A DNA stretch of 64,000 bases from Magnetococcales bacterium (GTDB taxonomy: Bacteria; Pseudomonadota; Magnetococcia; Magnetococcales; Magnetaquicoccaceae): contig PDZU01000002.1 of NCBI GenBank assembly GCA_002753095.1, positions 62,001 through 126,000 of the forward strand, in the 5' to 3' direction. Shown one piece after another: positions 33,476-42,102 of this stretch. The position numbers and the translations under genes are program-made. How positions within the stretch are numbered: position 1 is the first letter of the stretch; each line of letters opens with the position of its first letter. A model generated the notes under the pieces. It saw only the letters and a program-made list of their open reading frames with translations. It was not told the origin of the DNA and made no database searches.

Positions 33476-34683
33476 GACTGTGGCAGACGATCGGTGGTGT
33501 CCTGTTGTTGCTGTTGGTCAGTGGTTGTTCGACGATCAGCAACTTGAACCCTTTCAAGGATGGTCCAGAGAAGAGCAGTGCCAGCAAGGATGTGACAGGC
33601 ATACCGGCTTTTGTGGAGCCGCAGGTGCGGGAATCGACGGGTTTGACGCGTATATGGAAAGAGTCGGTTGCCCGTTCGGCGGGTAAGTTTCGCCAGCATC
33701 CGGGCCAGATTGTGGTGACGGGTGAGGATGTTTTTGTGGGGACTTATCAGGGTCGGGTGGTACGGGTTAGTCGGGAGAGTGGTCGGAGCTTGTGGGAGGT
33801 GACCATTGGTGAGCAGGTCACGGGTGGGGTAGCGGTTGACGAGCGTCGGGTATTTGCCGGGACGCGCACGGGTGAGATGGTGGCGTTGTCGCGGGATACG
33901 GGCGAGGTCTTGTGGCGCACGGGTGGTTTTTCTCCAATCGCTTCGGCTCCGGCGGTGGGGGGTGGCCGGGTGGTTTTTATGACGCTGGACAATCAGACTT
34001 ATGCCTTGAATGCGACGGATGGCAAGCGGATGTGGAAACATTCCACACCGCCGGAGGCGTTGGTGGTGCAGGGGGCGGCCACTCCGGTCATTGAGGGACC
34101 GGTGGTTTTTGTGGGGTATTCGTCTGGGGATCTGTTTACGCTGCATTTGGAGAGCGGCAATGTGCTGTGGACGGAGAATCTTTCGGTCAGTGGTGGCCGC
34201 AGTGAGTTGGATCTATTGCAGGGGATCAAGGCCAGCGTCGTGGTTGGTCGGGATGAGGGGCCCATGGCGGGTGGCAGAAAGTTGTATGCGGTCAACCATC
34301 AGGGGCGGGCGGTTGCCTTATTGCCGCGCAACGGGGCGCGCATTTGGGAGCACAAAATGTCGGCGGTACGGCGGCCATGGTTGGGCAATCGGCAGCTTTA
34401 TTTCAGCGACATGGATGGGTATGTCGTGGCTTTGAGTGCCGGGGAGGGGTTGGAGTTGTGGCGGACGCGGGTCAGTGATGGTTTGCTGTCGGCGCCGGTC
34501 TCTTTGGGCAACAAGGTGGTGGTAGCCGATGATCGGGGTCGTTTGTTGGCTTTGGACAGCAGTTCGGGACGGGTGATTGGTATGGATCGTCTGGGCGATG
34601 CCATTTTGGCGGATCCGGTTTTGCTGGATGATCGTTTGTTTCTCTGGAGTAATGACGGGAATTTGATGCGGTATGATTTCTGA
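33472..34683 (+). CDS. bamB: outer membrane assembly lipoprotein BamB
   Basis: 403 residues. Lipoprotein signal with lipobox LVSGC (C19). The rest is an eight-bladed PQQ-type propeller, visible as repeats such as VRVSRESGRSLWEV, VALSRDTGEVLWRT, YALNATDGKRMWKH, LHLESGNVLWTEN and ALSAGEGLELWRT. BamB binds BamA and assists beta-barrel insertion at the outer membrane. It lies between yfgM and der, as in most proteobacteria, and its end overlaps der by 11 bp. Confidence 0.95.
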   Translation: MRLWQTIGGVLLLLLVSGCSTISNLNPFKDGPEKSSASKDVTGIPAFVEPQVRESTGLTRIWKESVARSAGKFRQHPGQIVVTGEDVFVGTYQGRVVRVSRESGRSLWEVTIGEQVTGGVAVDERRVFAGTRTGEMVALSRDTGEVLWRTGGFSPIASAPAVGGGRVVFMTLDNQTYALNATDGKRMWKHSTPPEALVVQGAATPVIEGPVVFVGYSSGDLFTLHLESGNVLWTENLSVSGGRSELDLLQGIKASVVVGRDEGPMAGGRKLYAVNHQGRAVALLPRNGARIWEHKMSAVRRPWLGNRQLYFSDMDGYVVALSAGEGLELWRTRVSDGLLSAPVSLGNKVVVADDRGRLLALDSSSGRVIGMDRLGDAILADPVLLDDRLFLWSNDGNLMRYDF

Positions 34684-36130
34684 GCCTGAAGTAATTCCGG
34701 TCTTGCCGTTGGTGGCCTTGGTTGGTCGTCCAAATGTTGGCAAATCTTCTCTTTTTAATCGCTTGACGCGCAGTCGCGCGGCGTTGGTGGATGACACGCC
34801 GGGTTTGACCCGTGATCGGCAGTATGGCACGGCATTTTTGGAGGGGCGTTCTTTCCGGGTAGTGGACACGGGTGGTTTTGAGGCTGAATCGCCGGAGGCG
34901 GTGGTACAGGGGATGCGGGAGCAGACCATGGTTGCCATTGAGGAGGCGGAGGCCATTATTTTTGTCACGGATGCGCAATCGGGTCCGTTGGCGGATGATT
35001 GGGTGGTGGCGGAGTTATTGCGTCGTTCTGGCAAGCCGGTGATTTGTGCGGTCAACAAGGCGGAGGGGCGCAACGGCCAGGAGATGGTGGGTGAGTTTCA
35101 CCGTTTGGGATTGTATCCGTTGTTGGGTATTTCGGCGGTACATGGTGTGGGCATGGATGGGCTGGCGGATGATCTTCTGGCGTTGTTGCAGGCGCGGGGG
35201 ATTATTTTGCCGCGTGCTGCGACGGTGATGGAGGGGGTTCGGGCGGATGATGGCGAGATTCGGGTTGCCGTGGTGGGGTGTCCCAATGCGGGCAAGAGCA
35301 CGTTGATCAACCGTATTGTGGGTGAGTCGCGTTTGGTGGTTTCCGACCAGCCTGGCACGACGCGGGATGCCATTGATCTGCCGGTAGAGGATGGGGAGGG
35401 GCGTCGTTTTATTTTGGTGGATACTGCCGGGATTCGCAAAAAGAGTCGCATTTCCTTGCGTATTGAAAAATATTCGGTTTTAGCGGCCATGCGGGCCATG
35501 GAGCGGGCGCAGGTAGCCATTCTTTTGTTGGACGCTTTACGTGGGATTACTGACCAGGATCGGCGGGTTGCCAATTTGGCCACGGAGGCGGGGTGTGGTT
35601 TGATTTTGGCGGTCAACAAGTGGGATGCCATCAACCAGTTGGAGGAGGGGCGTTGGGGTTGGAGTAGCACCCGTGAGCGGCGTGGTGGGGGCAGCAAGAA
35701 GCAGGTGCAGGAGCAGTTGCATTTGGCTTTGCCGCAGTTGACGCATGCGCCGATTGTGTTTGTTTCGGCGAAGAGTGGCATGGGGGTTGGTGCGTTGTTG
35801 CCGGCGGCCCATCAGGTGTGGCAATCGAACCGTTTACGTATTTCGACTGGGGCGTTGAACCGTTGGTTGATGGAGGTGACGGCGCAGCATCCGCCGCCGC
35901 GTCAGGGGGGGCGTGTGGTGAAGATTCGCTATGCCACGCAGGTATCGATCAATCCGCCGACGGTGGTATTATTCACCAATCGTGAGATTGCGGTGCATGA
36001 GACCTATCGGCGGTATTTGGAGAACCAGTTACGGGATCATTTTCGTTTTGTTGGGGTACCGATTCGTATTTGGTTTCGGGCCAGCACCAGTGAGAACCCC
36101 TATGTGACGGATGGGCGGTCGTCGTCTTGA
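34673..36130 (+). CDS. der: ribosome-assembly GTPase Der (EngA)
   Basis: 485 residues with two GTPase domains and a C-terminal KH-like domain. The first G1 is GRPNVGKSS (18-26) with DTPGLTRDR and DTGGFE; its NKAEG replaces the usual NKxD as NKAE. The second G1 is GCPNAGKST (about 201) with DQPGTTRDA, DTAGIRKKS and NKWD. An insertion rich in Arg and Gly (STRERRGGGSKK, about 342-353) interrupts the second domain. Der matures the 50S subunit. Its start lies inside bamB. A large dispersed repeat follows the stop and may terminate this long operon. Confidence 0.96.
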   Translation: MISEPEVIPVLPLVALVGRPNVGKSSLFNRLTRSRAALVDDTPGLTRDRQYGTAFLEGRSFRVVDTGGFEAESPEAVVQGMREQTMVAIEEAEAIIFVTDAQSGPLADDWVVAELLRRSGKPVICAVNKAEGRNGQEMVGEFHRLGLYPLLGISAVHGVGMDGLADDLLALLQARGIILPRAATVMEGVRADDGEIRVAVVGCPNAGKSTLINRIVGESRLVVSDQPGTTRDAIDLPVEDGEGRRFILVDTAGIRKKSRISLRIEKYSVLAAMRAMERAQVAILLLDALRGITDQDRRVANLATEAGCGLILAVNKWDAINQLEEGRWGWSSTRERRGGGSKKQVQEQLHLALPQLTHAPIVFVSAKSGMGVGALLPAAHQVWQSNRLRISTGALNRWLMEVTAQHPPPRQGGRVVKIRYATQVSINPPTVVLFTNREIAVHETYRRYLENQLRDHFRFVGVPIRIWFRASTSENPYVTDGRSSS

Positions 36131-36174
36131 GTCAGTCGAGTCACACAAAGAAAACAAAACTACTCACATAAACT

Positions 36175-36552
36175 AATGCGGGGTGCAGGGGCGATCATCG
36201 CCCCTGCCGGGTTGCAAGGGCGGAGCCCTTGCTTGTAATGGCGCGCTTTTACCGAAGCAGATTTGGCGCAGCCAAATCTGCGCAGCGCGCCCAAATCTGT
36301 GCCCCGCAGGGGCACTCCTTGGGAGGGCGGAGCCCGACTTTAACCGTGTTGTTGTAAGTTACCGACGGGGAAAACCCATTGGGAGGGTGTTTGGGTTGGC
36401 GCTTAAGCCGATGCAAAAGACGCATCGGCTTATCGTAAAAAGCGCGCCAAAAAACAAGGCTAAAAGGCTAAAAGATTAAAATCAAAAGAAAAATTCCCAG
36501 GGCTCTGCCCTGGACCCGCCAGGGGGGTGACCCCCCTGGACCCACAATCATT
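36175..36552 (+). repeat. dispersed hairpin repeat, full-length copy
   Basis: About 378 bp between two convergent genes (der and 36586). Module order: A GGGGCGATCATCGCCCC; B GCAAGGGCGGAGCCCTTGC; C AGATTTGGCGCAGCCAAATC inside GGCGCGC/GCGCGCC; D GTGCCCCGCAGGGGCAC; CCCATTGGGAGG; GCCGATGC/GCATCGGC; AAAAGATTAAAA run; two end hairpins CCAGGGCTCTGCCCTGG and GGGGGGTGACCCCCC. It ends CTGGACCCACAATCATT. The middle long stem is shortened compared with the 51975 copy. Confidence 0.9.
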
Positions 36553-36585
36553 TTGGAGTGTCGGGCGCTGGACAACCAGACGCAG

Positions 36586-37710
36586 CTATTTTTTACCCAT
36601 ACGCCGAAAATAATCAACAACCGCATGGATGGGGACAAAACCACGCAAAGTTCCACGACCACTCACCACAGGCAGAGCGTGCAACTTGTGACGCTGCATC
36701 AGATCAGCCGCTTCGTTGATGGTCCCGTTAACAGAAATCTTCACCAACTGCTGCTGCGTGTGAAACTTGCCAATCGGTAAACCATACAACGCCTTGTCAC
36801 GCGGCGTCACCGGTCCTGCACCATAAAATGGACCCATGACCTGATAAATATCACTCTGACTGAGAACGCGAATCAACGCCCCCTTCTGCTCAATGCCAAT
36901 ATAACGGTACCCATCCTGCGTGATGGCCGTAATCCCACGCATGACCTTCTCCTCATCCTTGAGAGAGAATGGTGTCTCCGTCATCACCAACCGTACACTG
37001 CCCACCACCTGCGGCGCCAATAACTCACCAGGGGCCGTATGCGGCAACTCAGCCTCCTCTTCCTCCAACATCTCTTCCTCACTGACACCAGCCGCCAAAG
37101 CCATCTCTTTCGGAGAACCAGGGATGGGAATGCCGATCATGGCCGCCGCAAAACGCCGCGAAACCAGCCAATGCGCCATGAATGCACCAAATTCAGCAAC
37201 CGTGATCTCTAAACTGGCCAGCAAATACGTGGTGTCCGCAGACACAGAAGGCGGCATCGTTTCCGCCTCCGTCTTGCGCACAGTGGCCAGAAAAAGATGC
37301 CCCCCATCCGGAACCGTGGACTCCAACAAACGGTTGAGAGCCGCAAAAATTTGCGTGGCAACCTCACGAAACCCCTCGTGCGTCTCCTCGTCATAATCGC
37401 GACTATCCAACTTGGCGCGGATGGCCTCCTCGTTGGTCATCATCATCAACCCAGCCAAAGCGATGGACAGGTTGGTGTCGAAAACCAAATGCAAATCACC
37501 CAGCCCGCTGGAATCCTCCTCACCCCGCGCAACACTGCGCTCTGCAGCAAAAAGAGGTGCCAACTCCTCCGCCCCACGCAGCATGCCACAATCACTGAGC
37601 GTGCAGGTGACCGAACTGGTGGTCAGAGTGTTGAGCTCTTCAGAAAGAGAAAGACAATAATTGGTAAAAAATTCCCTGGCTTTGCTGCTGATCGGATCGG
37701 GTGTTTCCAT
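36586..37710 (-). CDS. CheC/CheX-like domain fused to CBS pair
   Basis: 374 residues, not assigned to a named family. Residues 1-200 look like the CheC/CheX/FliY-type fold: DLHLVFDTNLSIALAGLMMM, an acidic EGFREVATQIFAALNRLLE helix (the Glu/Asn pattern of CheC/CheX phosphatases reads FREVATQ) and a second such half. An acidic linker (EEEMLEEEEAELP) follows. The C-terminal 120 residues contain a CBS pair; the second is clear (VNGTINEAADLMQRHKLHAL, then GTLRGFVPIHAVVDYF). CBS domains bind adenine nucleotides. It lies just downstream of a response regulator/phosphatase gene on the same strand, so a role in the same signalling output, perhaps chemotaxis or motility, is likely but unproved. Confidence 0.7.
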   Translation of the reverse strand: METPDPISSKAREFFTNYCLSLSEELNTLTTSSVTCTLSDCGMLRGAEELAPLFAAERSVARGEEDSSGLGDLHLVFDTNLSIALAGLMMMTNEEAIRAKLDSRDYDEETHEGFREVATQIFAALNRLLESTVPDGGHLFLATVRKTEAETMPPSVSADTTYLLASLEITVAEFGAFMAHWLVSRRFAAAMIGIPIPGSPKEMALAAGVSEEEMLEEEEAELPHTAPGELLAPQVVGSVRLVMTETPFSLKDEEKVMRGITAITQDGYRYIGIEQKGALIRVLSQSDIYQVMGPFYGAGPVTPRDKALYGLPIGKFHTQQQLVKISVNGTINEAADLMQRHKLHALPVVSGRGTLRGFVPIHAVVDYFRRMGKK

Positions 37711-37785
37711 TCTGGTGACTCGCCTATTCGTTCAAAATGGGGCAGAGAATTTGCGGATGTTACCGCACGTCAAACCGGCATATTA

Positions 37786-39495
37786 TTATATTGTCCAGCG
37801 ATAAACAACATCCGCACAATTACCCGCTTCGTTATAGGACAATTTTGTGCACAGAGAACGTACCAGCGCAATCCCCCGCCCCCCATGACCCAAATTGCCA
37901 TCCAGCGTGGAGTGAACATGCTGGTGGTCAAAACCAGGCCCACCATCCTCAAGACGGATATGCATTTCGCCGCCAATTTTTTGTTGTTTCTCATCATACT
38001 GCGGAATATGGGTCAGTTCCAGGCGAATAAAACCATGATCCAACGCCGCCAAACGCTCCTCACGCTGCGTGTAGTAACGCATGAACCCCTCCGGCGTCTG
38101 CTTGGTGCGTGTGTCCAACCCCAGCAAACCATGGTCCAGAGCATTGGAAAATAGCTCCGCCAACGTGGTGTAAATGCGCTCCCGATGCCCAGCCGGAGCC
38201 TGCAAATTCATGACCGAATTGACAATGGCCGGTAGAGGGTCAACCGTCTGCAGCAACTGAGGACTGAAGAAAAATGAAAGACTCCAGTTGGTGGGGGGAA
38301 TAAATTTCTTGCGGGCATGGGCAACCGAATCACTGACCGGTTCTTCATGGGCACGGGCACAGTTGATCTCCAAAAGGGTGATGTCATCACTCTGCTGCGC
38401 CCCAGCACGAAAACCATCCAAATCCGCAATAATGGCGTCAAAAAGCGTCTCCGGCAATAAACGCCCCTCAAAATGCTGCTCAAGACGCTCACTGCCATAC
38501 ATGAGATTGTCGTGGCGCGTGGCCTCAGTCAAACCATCCGAATAAAGAAAAATACGCGTATCCGTGCGCAACTCAAAAATGCTGACCTTGCGGTCGTCCG
38601 GATTGAAAGGACGAATCCCTAAAGGCAAATGATAGGAAGAGATCCGCTGCTGCAGATTCCCTACCCCATCCACCAACAAAATATCCGGCAACCCCCCATT
38701 CCAAACCATCAAACTCTGCTGGCGAATGTCTACCTCCAGCAAACAGGCCGCACAAAACATGCGCGTGGGCATGATGGAAAGCAACTTGGCGTTCATCTCA
38801 TCCGCAATATCGCCAATGGAATAACCCTGCGCCGTCATGCCATAGAAAATTTCGGAAAGAGGCATGGCCCCAACCGCAGCCGAAAGCCCATGTCCGGTAA
38901 AATCACCCAACATGATGTGCAAACCACCCGCCGGGTTGTAACTGGCTACCAAAAGATCACCGTTAAACTGCGACATGGGCCGGGAAATATGGCGCAAACA
39001 CGGCGCATCCAGCAGATTGCCAGCACGCACAATATTGGAGAAAAGATGCTGACTAATGTCAAGCTCTTGCTGAACACGCTCCTGATGGCGCTCCAACTCC
39101 TCCTTCTGATTGTGCAACTCAGTATGAAGACGCCGAATCCGCTCCATGGCCTCAATCTTGGCCTGCAACAGCGTGCGATTGAACGGCTTGGTGAGAAAAT
39201 CATCCCCCCCAGACTCAATGCACTGCACCAACCCCTCTTCGTCAGTGACGGCAGTCAGGAAAATGATCGGCACGAAACGATCGGAACTGAGACGCTTGAT
39301 TTCACGCGCCGCCTCATAACCGTTCATGCGCGGCATGCGGATGTCCATCAAGACCAGTTCCGGTCGCTCGCTGTCAAACATCTCTACCCCCGCCTGGCCA
39401 TCTTCCGCAGAGAAGACGTGGTGTCCTTCGCGGCTCAGGAGGCGGTGGAGGATGGTGCTGTTGATCCGGTCATCGTCAACGATCAGAATTTTCAT
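37786..39495 (-). CDS. response regulator with PP2C phosphatase and HATPase anti-sigma kinase domains (HsbR-like)
   Basis: 569 residues from ATG 39495. Receiver domain 1-120: IVDDDRINS acidic pocket, phospho-Asp in LVLMDIRMPRMNG, and Lys in FLTKPF. A coiled coil follows (KEELERHQERVQQEL). The SpoIIE/PP2C domain (about 150-350) has FNGDLLVAS, GDFTGHGLSAAVGAMPLSE and YSDGLTEAT. The C-terminal HATPase domain resembles RsbW (LAELFSNALDHGLLGLD, DGGPGFDHQHV, GGRGIALVRSL). This three-domain layout equals HsbR of Pseudomonas, which switches the STAS protein HsbA between phosphorylated and free states. The adjacent STAS gene (39528) is the obvious partner. Confidence 0.88.
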   Translation of the reverse strand: MKILIVDDDRINSTILHRLLSREGHHVFSAEDGQAGVEMFDSERPELVLMDIRMPRMNGYEAAREIKRLSSDRFVPIIFLTAVTDEEGLVQCIESGGDDFLTKPFNRTLLQAKIEAMERIRRLHTELHNQKEELERHQERVQQELDISQHLFSNIVRAGNLLDAPCLRHISRPMSQFNGDLLVASYNPAGGLHIMLGDFTGHGLSAAVGAMPLSEIFYGMTAQGYSIGDIADEMNAKLLSIMPTRMFCAACLLEVDIRQQSLMVWNGGLPDILLVDGVGNLQQRISSYHLPLGIRPFNPDDRKVSIFELRTDTRIFLYSDGLTEATRHDNLMYGSERLEQHFEGRLLPETLFDAIIADLDGFRAGAQQSDDITLLEINCARAHEEPVSDSVAHARKKFIPPTNWSLSFFFSPQLLQTVDPLPAIVNSVMNLQAPAGHRERIYTTLAELFSNALDHGLLGLDTRTKQTPEGFMRYYTQREERLAALDHGFIRLELTHIPQYDEKQQKIGGEMHIRLEDGGPGFDHQHVHSTLDGNLGHGGRGIALVRSLCTKLSYNEAGNCADVVYRWTI

Positions 39496-39527
39496 GTGCC
39501 GAGGAGCACCTTGGACGTTCAAAGAGA

Positions 39528-39842
39528 TCAGGTGATTTTGAACAGGCGCTGAAAGTTGGCAGTCTCCAAAATTTTCCGAATCTCCGGACGGGCGTTGGCA
39601 ATCTCAATGTCGGCATCCGTGGTACCAGCCTCTTCGCGGAGCAGCAACAACATGCCCAACGCGGACGAGTCGATGTATTCAGTACCGGTCAGATCAATGA
39701 CAAAGCGGCGACTGCGGCTTTTATCGACCGTCTCTTCCTGGTAGGCGGAGCGAAATTGGGAATGCATCTCAAAGTTGAAGCGCCCTTTGATGCTGATGGT
39801 GGTTTCCTGATCGGTGCGCGCAATGGAAATGGTGCCGGACAT
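39528..39842 (-). CDS. STAS-domain anti-sigma factor antagonist (HsbA-like)
   Basis: 104 residues, a single STAS domain. The phosphorylatable Ser lies in EYIDSSALGMLLLLRE (about 57-72), and the RRFVIDLTGTEYIDS strand precedes it. Such proteins are phosphorylated by RsbW-type kinases and dephosphorylated by PP2C phosphatases; both activities are fused in the next gene, 32 bp downstream. In Pseudomonas the equivalent HsbA controls the anti-sigma factor FlgM and a diguanylate cyclase; flagellar genes start 2.2 kb away here. A good sigma-70 promoter lies upstream at 39899-39926. Confidence 0.92.
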   Translation of the reverse strand: MSGTISIARTDQETTISIKGRFNFEMHSQFRSAYQEETVDKSRSRRFVIDLTGTEYIDSSALGMLLLLREEAGTTDADIEIANARPEIRKILETANFQRLFKIT

Positions 39843-40431
39843 GTTCAGTCACTCCTTATAAAATCATCCATCAAGATGAATCGAAACAATAGGGCACAAG
39901 GATAGCTATTAATATCGAGATGTCAACGACGATTCGCAGCGGAGTGTCATGTTGGCAGTTTGTTGGATGTTTTATTGGGATAACAGTGACTTAAGCAAGG
40001 ATTGTCTGGGGGGATGATTTTTTGCTGTGCTGCCGCATTTTTTTGTACCATTTCCTGATACAATTTGCTACATTGCTCTTCGCACTTGAGAGGGTGAGGT
40101 CAATGATGGCCCTGGCTTAAGCAAGCATGGTCCAACATGGTCCGGTAGGCTTGCCATCTATGTCGGTTTATTGTTGTAGAAATGGCCGTTGTGCATGTCT
40201 GAGAGTCGATTTGCTTGACATAAGTTTTATTTCGTTGGGGGGGTAGGAAAATCGGGCAGCATCAGCGTTCCATGATGTTTTGCGCCCGAATGGCTCGCAT
40301 GGGCGGTGCAACCAAAGGAGTCTCAAAGAAACGGTTGTTGCTGGATGATAGACTGCGTAAATCGAAATACGGATGAATAAAGGCCCGCCCAGGCCGGAAC
40401 ACCTTAACTACGTGAGAGGTTGAGCGTTCTT
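39843..40431. other. 589-bp intergenic region
   Basis: Separates the divergent STAS operon and the 40432 gene. It holds the promoter at 39899-39926, a hairpin built on GCAAGC/GCTTGC around 40119-40153 with a repeated CATGGTCC inside, and a G-run near 40236. No ORF with an RBS and no tRNA is seen. A TTGACA at 40215 lacks a matching -10. Confidence 0.6.
39899..39926 (-). promoter_or_regulatory. sigma-70 type promoter for STAS/HsbR-like operon
   Basis: On the minus strand a perfect -35 TTGACA (39926-39921), a 16-bp spacer and TATCCT as -10 (39904-39899). The start would fall about 45 bp before the STAS ATG, which gives a normal leader. Confidence 0.6.
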
Positions 40432-40830
40432 ATGAAGAAATCAATGGTTTCGGAAGTGATCAGCGATGCAGTTTGCGATAATAACGATACCCACTTGTGG
40501 ATGGCGGTGATGGATCGTGCGGTTCGTGATCTGGTGGCGCTGGAGCGGTATCGCCAGGATCCAGCCATCATGGAAGATCCTGTTTTTCGTTATGACTATC
40601 GCACCCTGAAAAAATGGTTTCATTCCACATCGATGGAACCTGGGTCGTTCAATTGGATCTGCTCGCTGGTCAATATCGATCCGAAATGGGCGCTCAATCG
40701 TCTGGAGGATCGTCTGAAAGTCTGTCTGGTACCGGATTCGCGGCGCACCCGGCCACGGGATATGGGCGTGGGCGAGGGGGTACTGGCCGATGATCTTCTG
40801 GATGTGGATGAAGAGGCTGAGGCCGCTTGA
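40432..40830 (+). CDS. small protein of a two-member family in this window, unknown
   Basis: 132 residues from ATG 40432. The core is helical: LWMAVMDRAVRDLVALERYR, then YRTLKKWFHS, FNWICSLVNIDPKWALNRLE and an acidic end (DLLDVDEEAEAA). The same pattern recurs in the protein at 61073: LWxAVxxxAxxD, R..(K/R)WF, (I/V)C.L.N.DP. The two are paralogues about 21 kb apart. The DP-containing helix pair resembles a small DNA-binding fold seen in phage-type proteins, but I cannot name it. A hairpin terminator follows. An upstream TTG start is possible. Confidence 0.7.
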   Translation: MKKSMVSEVISDAVCDNNDTHLWMAVMDRAVRDLVALERYRQDPAIMEDPVFRYDYRTLKKWFHSTSMEPGSFNWICSLVNIDPKWALNRLEDRLKVCLVPDSRRTRPRDMGVGEGVLADDLLDVDEEAEAA

Positions 40831-40867
40831 GTGGATCGTCTTTACCTTTGCTGTCGTGCAGTCAGTG

Positions 40868-40894
40868 ACCGGGCTTTTGCCCGGTCTTTGCTTT
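40868..40894 (+). terminator. intrinsic terminator after 40432 gene
   Basis: Stem ACCGGGC / GCCCGGT (7 bp) with a TTTT loop, followed by CTTTGCTTTT. It sits between the small gene and the nitronate monooxygenase, only 17 bp before the latter's ATG. Confidence 0.7.
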
Positions 40895-40910
40895 TGGGGA
40901 GGATCTGGAG

Positions 40911-41906
40911 ATGAGTCAGCAGTCAAAATGGGAATCATGGCAGCGGGGATGTGCCTTTTTGGGGGTGCGGCATGCCGTATTGGGTGGCGCCATGTCCTGG
41001 TTATCGGAGCGGCATTTGGTCTCTGCCATCTCCAATGCCGGCGGCTTTGGCGTGTTGGCTGGGGGGGGGATGCCGGTGGAACTGCTGCGTAGCGAGATTC
41101 GCGCCACGCGGGAACGGACAGCCGAACCCTTTGGGGTCAACCTGATCACCATGCATCCAGAACTGGCAGCGCTGGTACAGATGGTGGCAGAAGAGGGGGT
41201 GACGCACTGTATTCTGGCCGGCGGCTTGCCCGAACAGGAGACCATGCGTGCCTTGAAAGATGCCGGGGTCAAGGTGGTGGTTTTTGCCCCCTCTCTGGCC
41301 CTGGGGCAACGCTTGATCCGGCGTGGGGCCGATGCGCTGATCATCGAGGGACATGAAGCCGGGGGGCATGTGGGGCCAGTTTCAACCAATATCCTGGTCC
41401 AGGAAATTTTGTACCATGTCACCTCTGTACCGGTATTTGTTGCCGGTGGCATCGGCAGTGGACGTATGGTGGCCAGCCTGGTGGCCATGGGGGCAGCCGG
41501 GTGTCAGTTGGGTACCCGCTTTGTCTGTGCCAGCGAATGCATCGCCCACGACAATTTCAAACAGGCCTTCTTGCGGGCCCAGGCGCGGGATGCCGTGGTC
41601 ACGGCTCAATTTGATCCCGTCTTGCCCGTCATCCCCGTGCGTGCTTTGGTCAATAAGGGCACGGCTCTTTTCAATCAAAAACAGTTGGCGTTGATCGAAG
41701 AGGTCAAGGCTGGACGCAAAGAGCGCAAGGATGCCCTGCTGGAATTGGAACATTTCTGGGTGGGTGCCCTGCGTCGTGCCGCCATCGATGGCGATGTGGA
41801 ACAGGGTTCCGTGATGGCTGGGCAGAGTGTCGGGATGGTCAAAGCGATTCAACCGGTTGCCGAAATCATTCAAGAGTTGGTGGCTGAAATTCTTGCCGCT
41901 GCGTGA
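40911..41906 (+). CDS. nitronate monooxygenase / FabK-like FMN enzyme
   Basis: 331 residues from ATG 40911 (GGGGAGGATC upstream). TIM-barrel flavoprotein of the NMO/2-nitropropane dioxygenase family: VLGGAMSWLSERHLVSAISNAGG near the N-terminus (quoted in part: AISNAGGFGVLAGG), PFGVNLIT, ADALIIEGHEAGGHVG near 148, PVFVAGGIGSGRM and AGCQLGTRFVCASEC, which binds FMN phosphate. NMO oxidises alkyl nitronates; FabK relatives reduce enoyl-ACP. The sequence has the EGHEAGGHxG motif shared by both, so the exact reaction is open. A strong terminator follows at 41922, isolating it from fliK. Confidence 0.88.
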   Translation: MSQQSKWESWQRGCAFLGVRHAVLGGAMSWLSERHLVSAISNAGGFGVLAGGGMPVELLRSEIRATRERTAEPFGVNLITMHPELAALVQMVAEEGVTHCILAGGLPEQETMRALKDAGVKVVVFAPSLALGQRLIRRGADALIIEGHEAGGHVGPVSTNILVQEILYHVTSVPVFVAGGIGSGRMVASLVAMGAAGCQLGTRFVCASECIAHDNFKQAFLRAQARDAVVTAQFDPVLPVIPVRALVNKGTALFNQKQLALIEEVKAGRKERKDALLELEHFWVGALRRAAIDGDVEQGSVMAGQSVGMVKAIQPVAEIIQELVAEILAAA

Positions 41907-41921
41907 TCGGCGGGCAAAAAC

Positions 41922-41952
41922 GGGCAGGGGGCAGAAACTGCCGCCCCTGCCC
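41922..41952 (+). terminator. intrinsic terminator after NMO gene
   Basis: Arms GGGCAGGGG-GCAG and CTGC-CG-CCCCTGCCC with a 3-nt AAA loop and a 2-nt bulge, followed by a pyrimidine-rich stretch (GTTTCTTTCCTT). Confidence 0.75.
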
Positions 41953-42029
41953 GGCGTTTCTTTCCTTGTTCTGCGGGCATTCCCTGCCGTAAATCCATAA
42001 AAACCAATAAAATACATATATTTGAATTG

Positions 42030-42045
42030 TGGCATGTCGGTTGCT
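42030..42045 (+). promoter_or_regulatory. sigma-54 promoter for fliK
   Basis: TGGCATGTCGGTTGCT matches the -24/-12 consensus TGGCAYG-N4-TTGCW exactly, with GG at 42031 and GC at 42043 (12 bp apart). An AT-rich stretch upstream (ATAAAATACATATATTT) could aid bending. The start would be near 42056, 47 bp before the fliK ATG. Confidence 0.8.
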
Positions 42046-42102
42046 TTGCCCAGTAGTGAACCGATAGTGGTATGGCTTTGTTCACGATTGAGGAATGTGC
42101 CG

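Noticed and set aside
40100-40180. Possible c-di-GMP riboswitch (TCCGGTAGGC near a hairpin)
   Set aside because: Only a short match; the GEMM tetraloop and receptor pairs are not found, and the distance to the next gene is too great.
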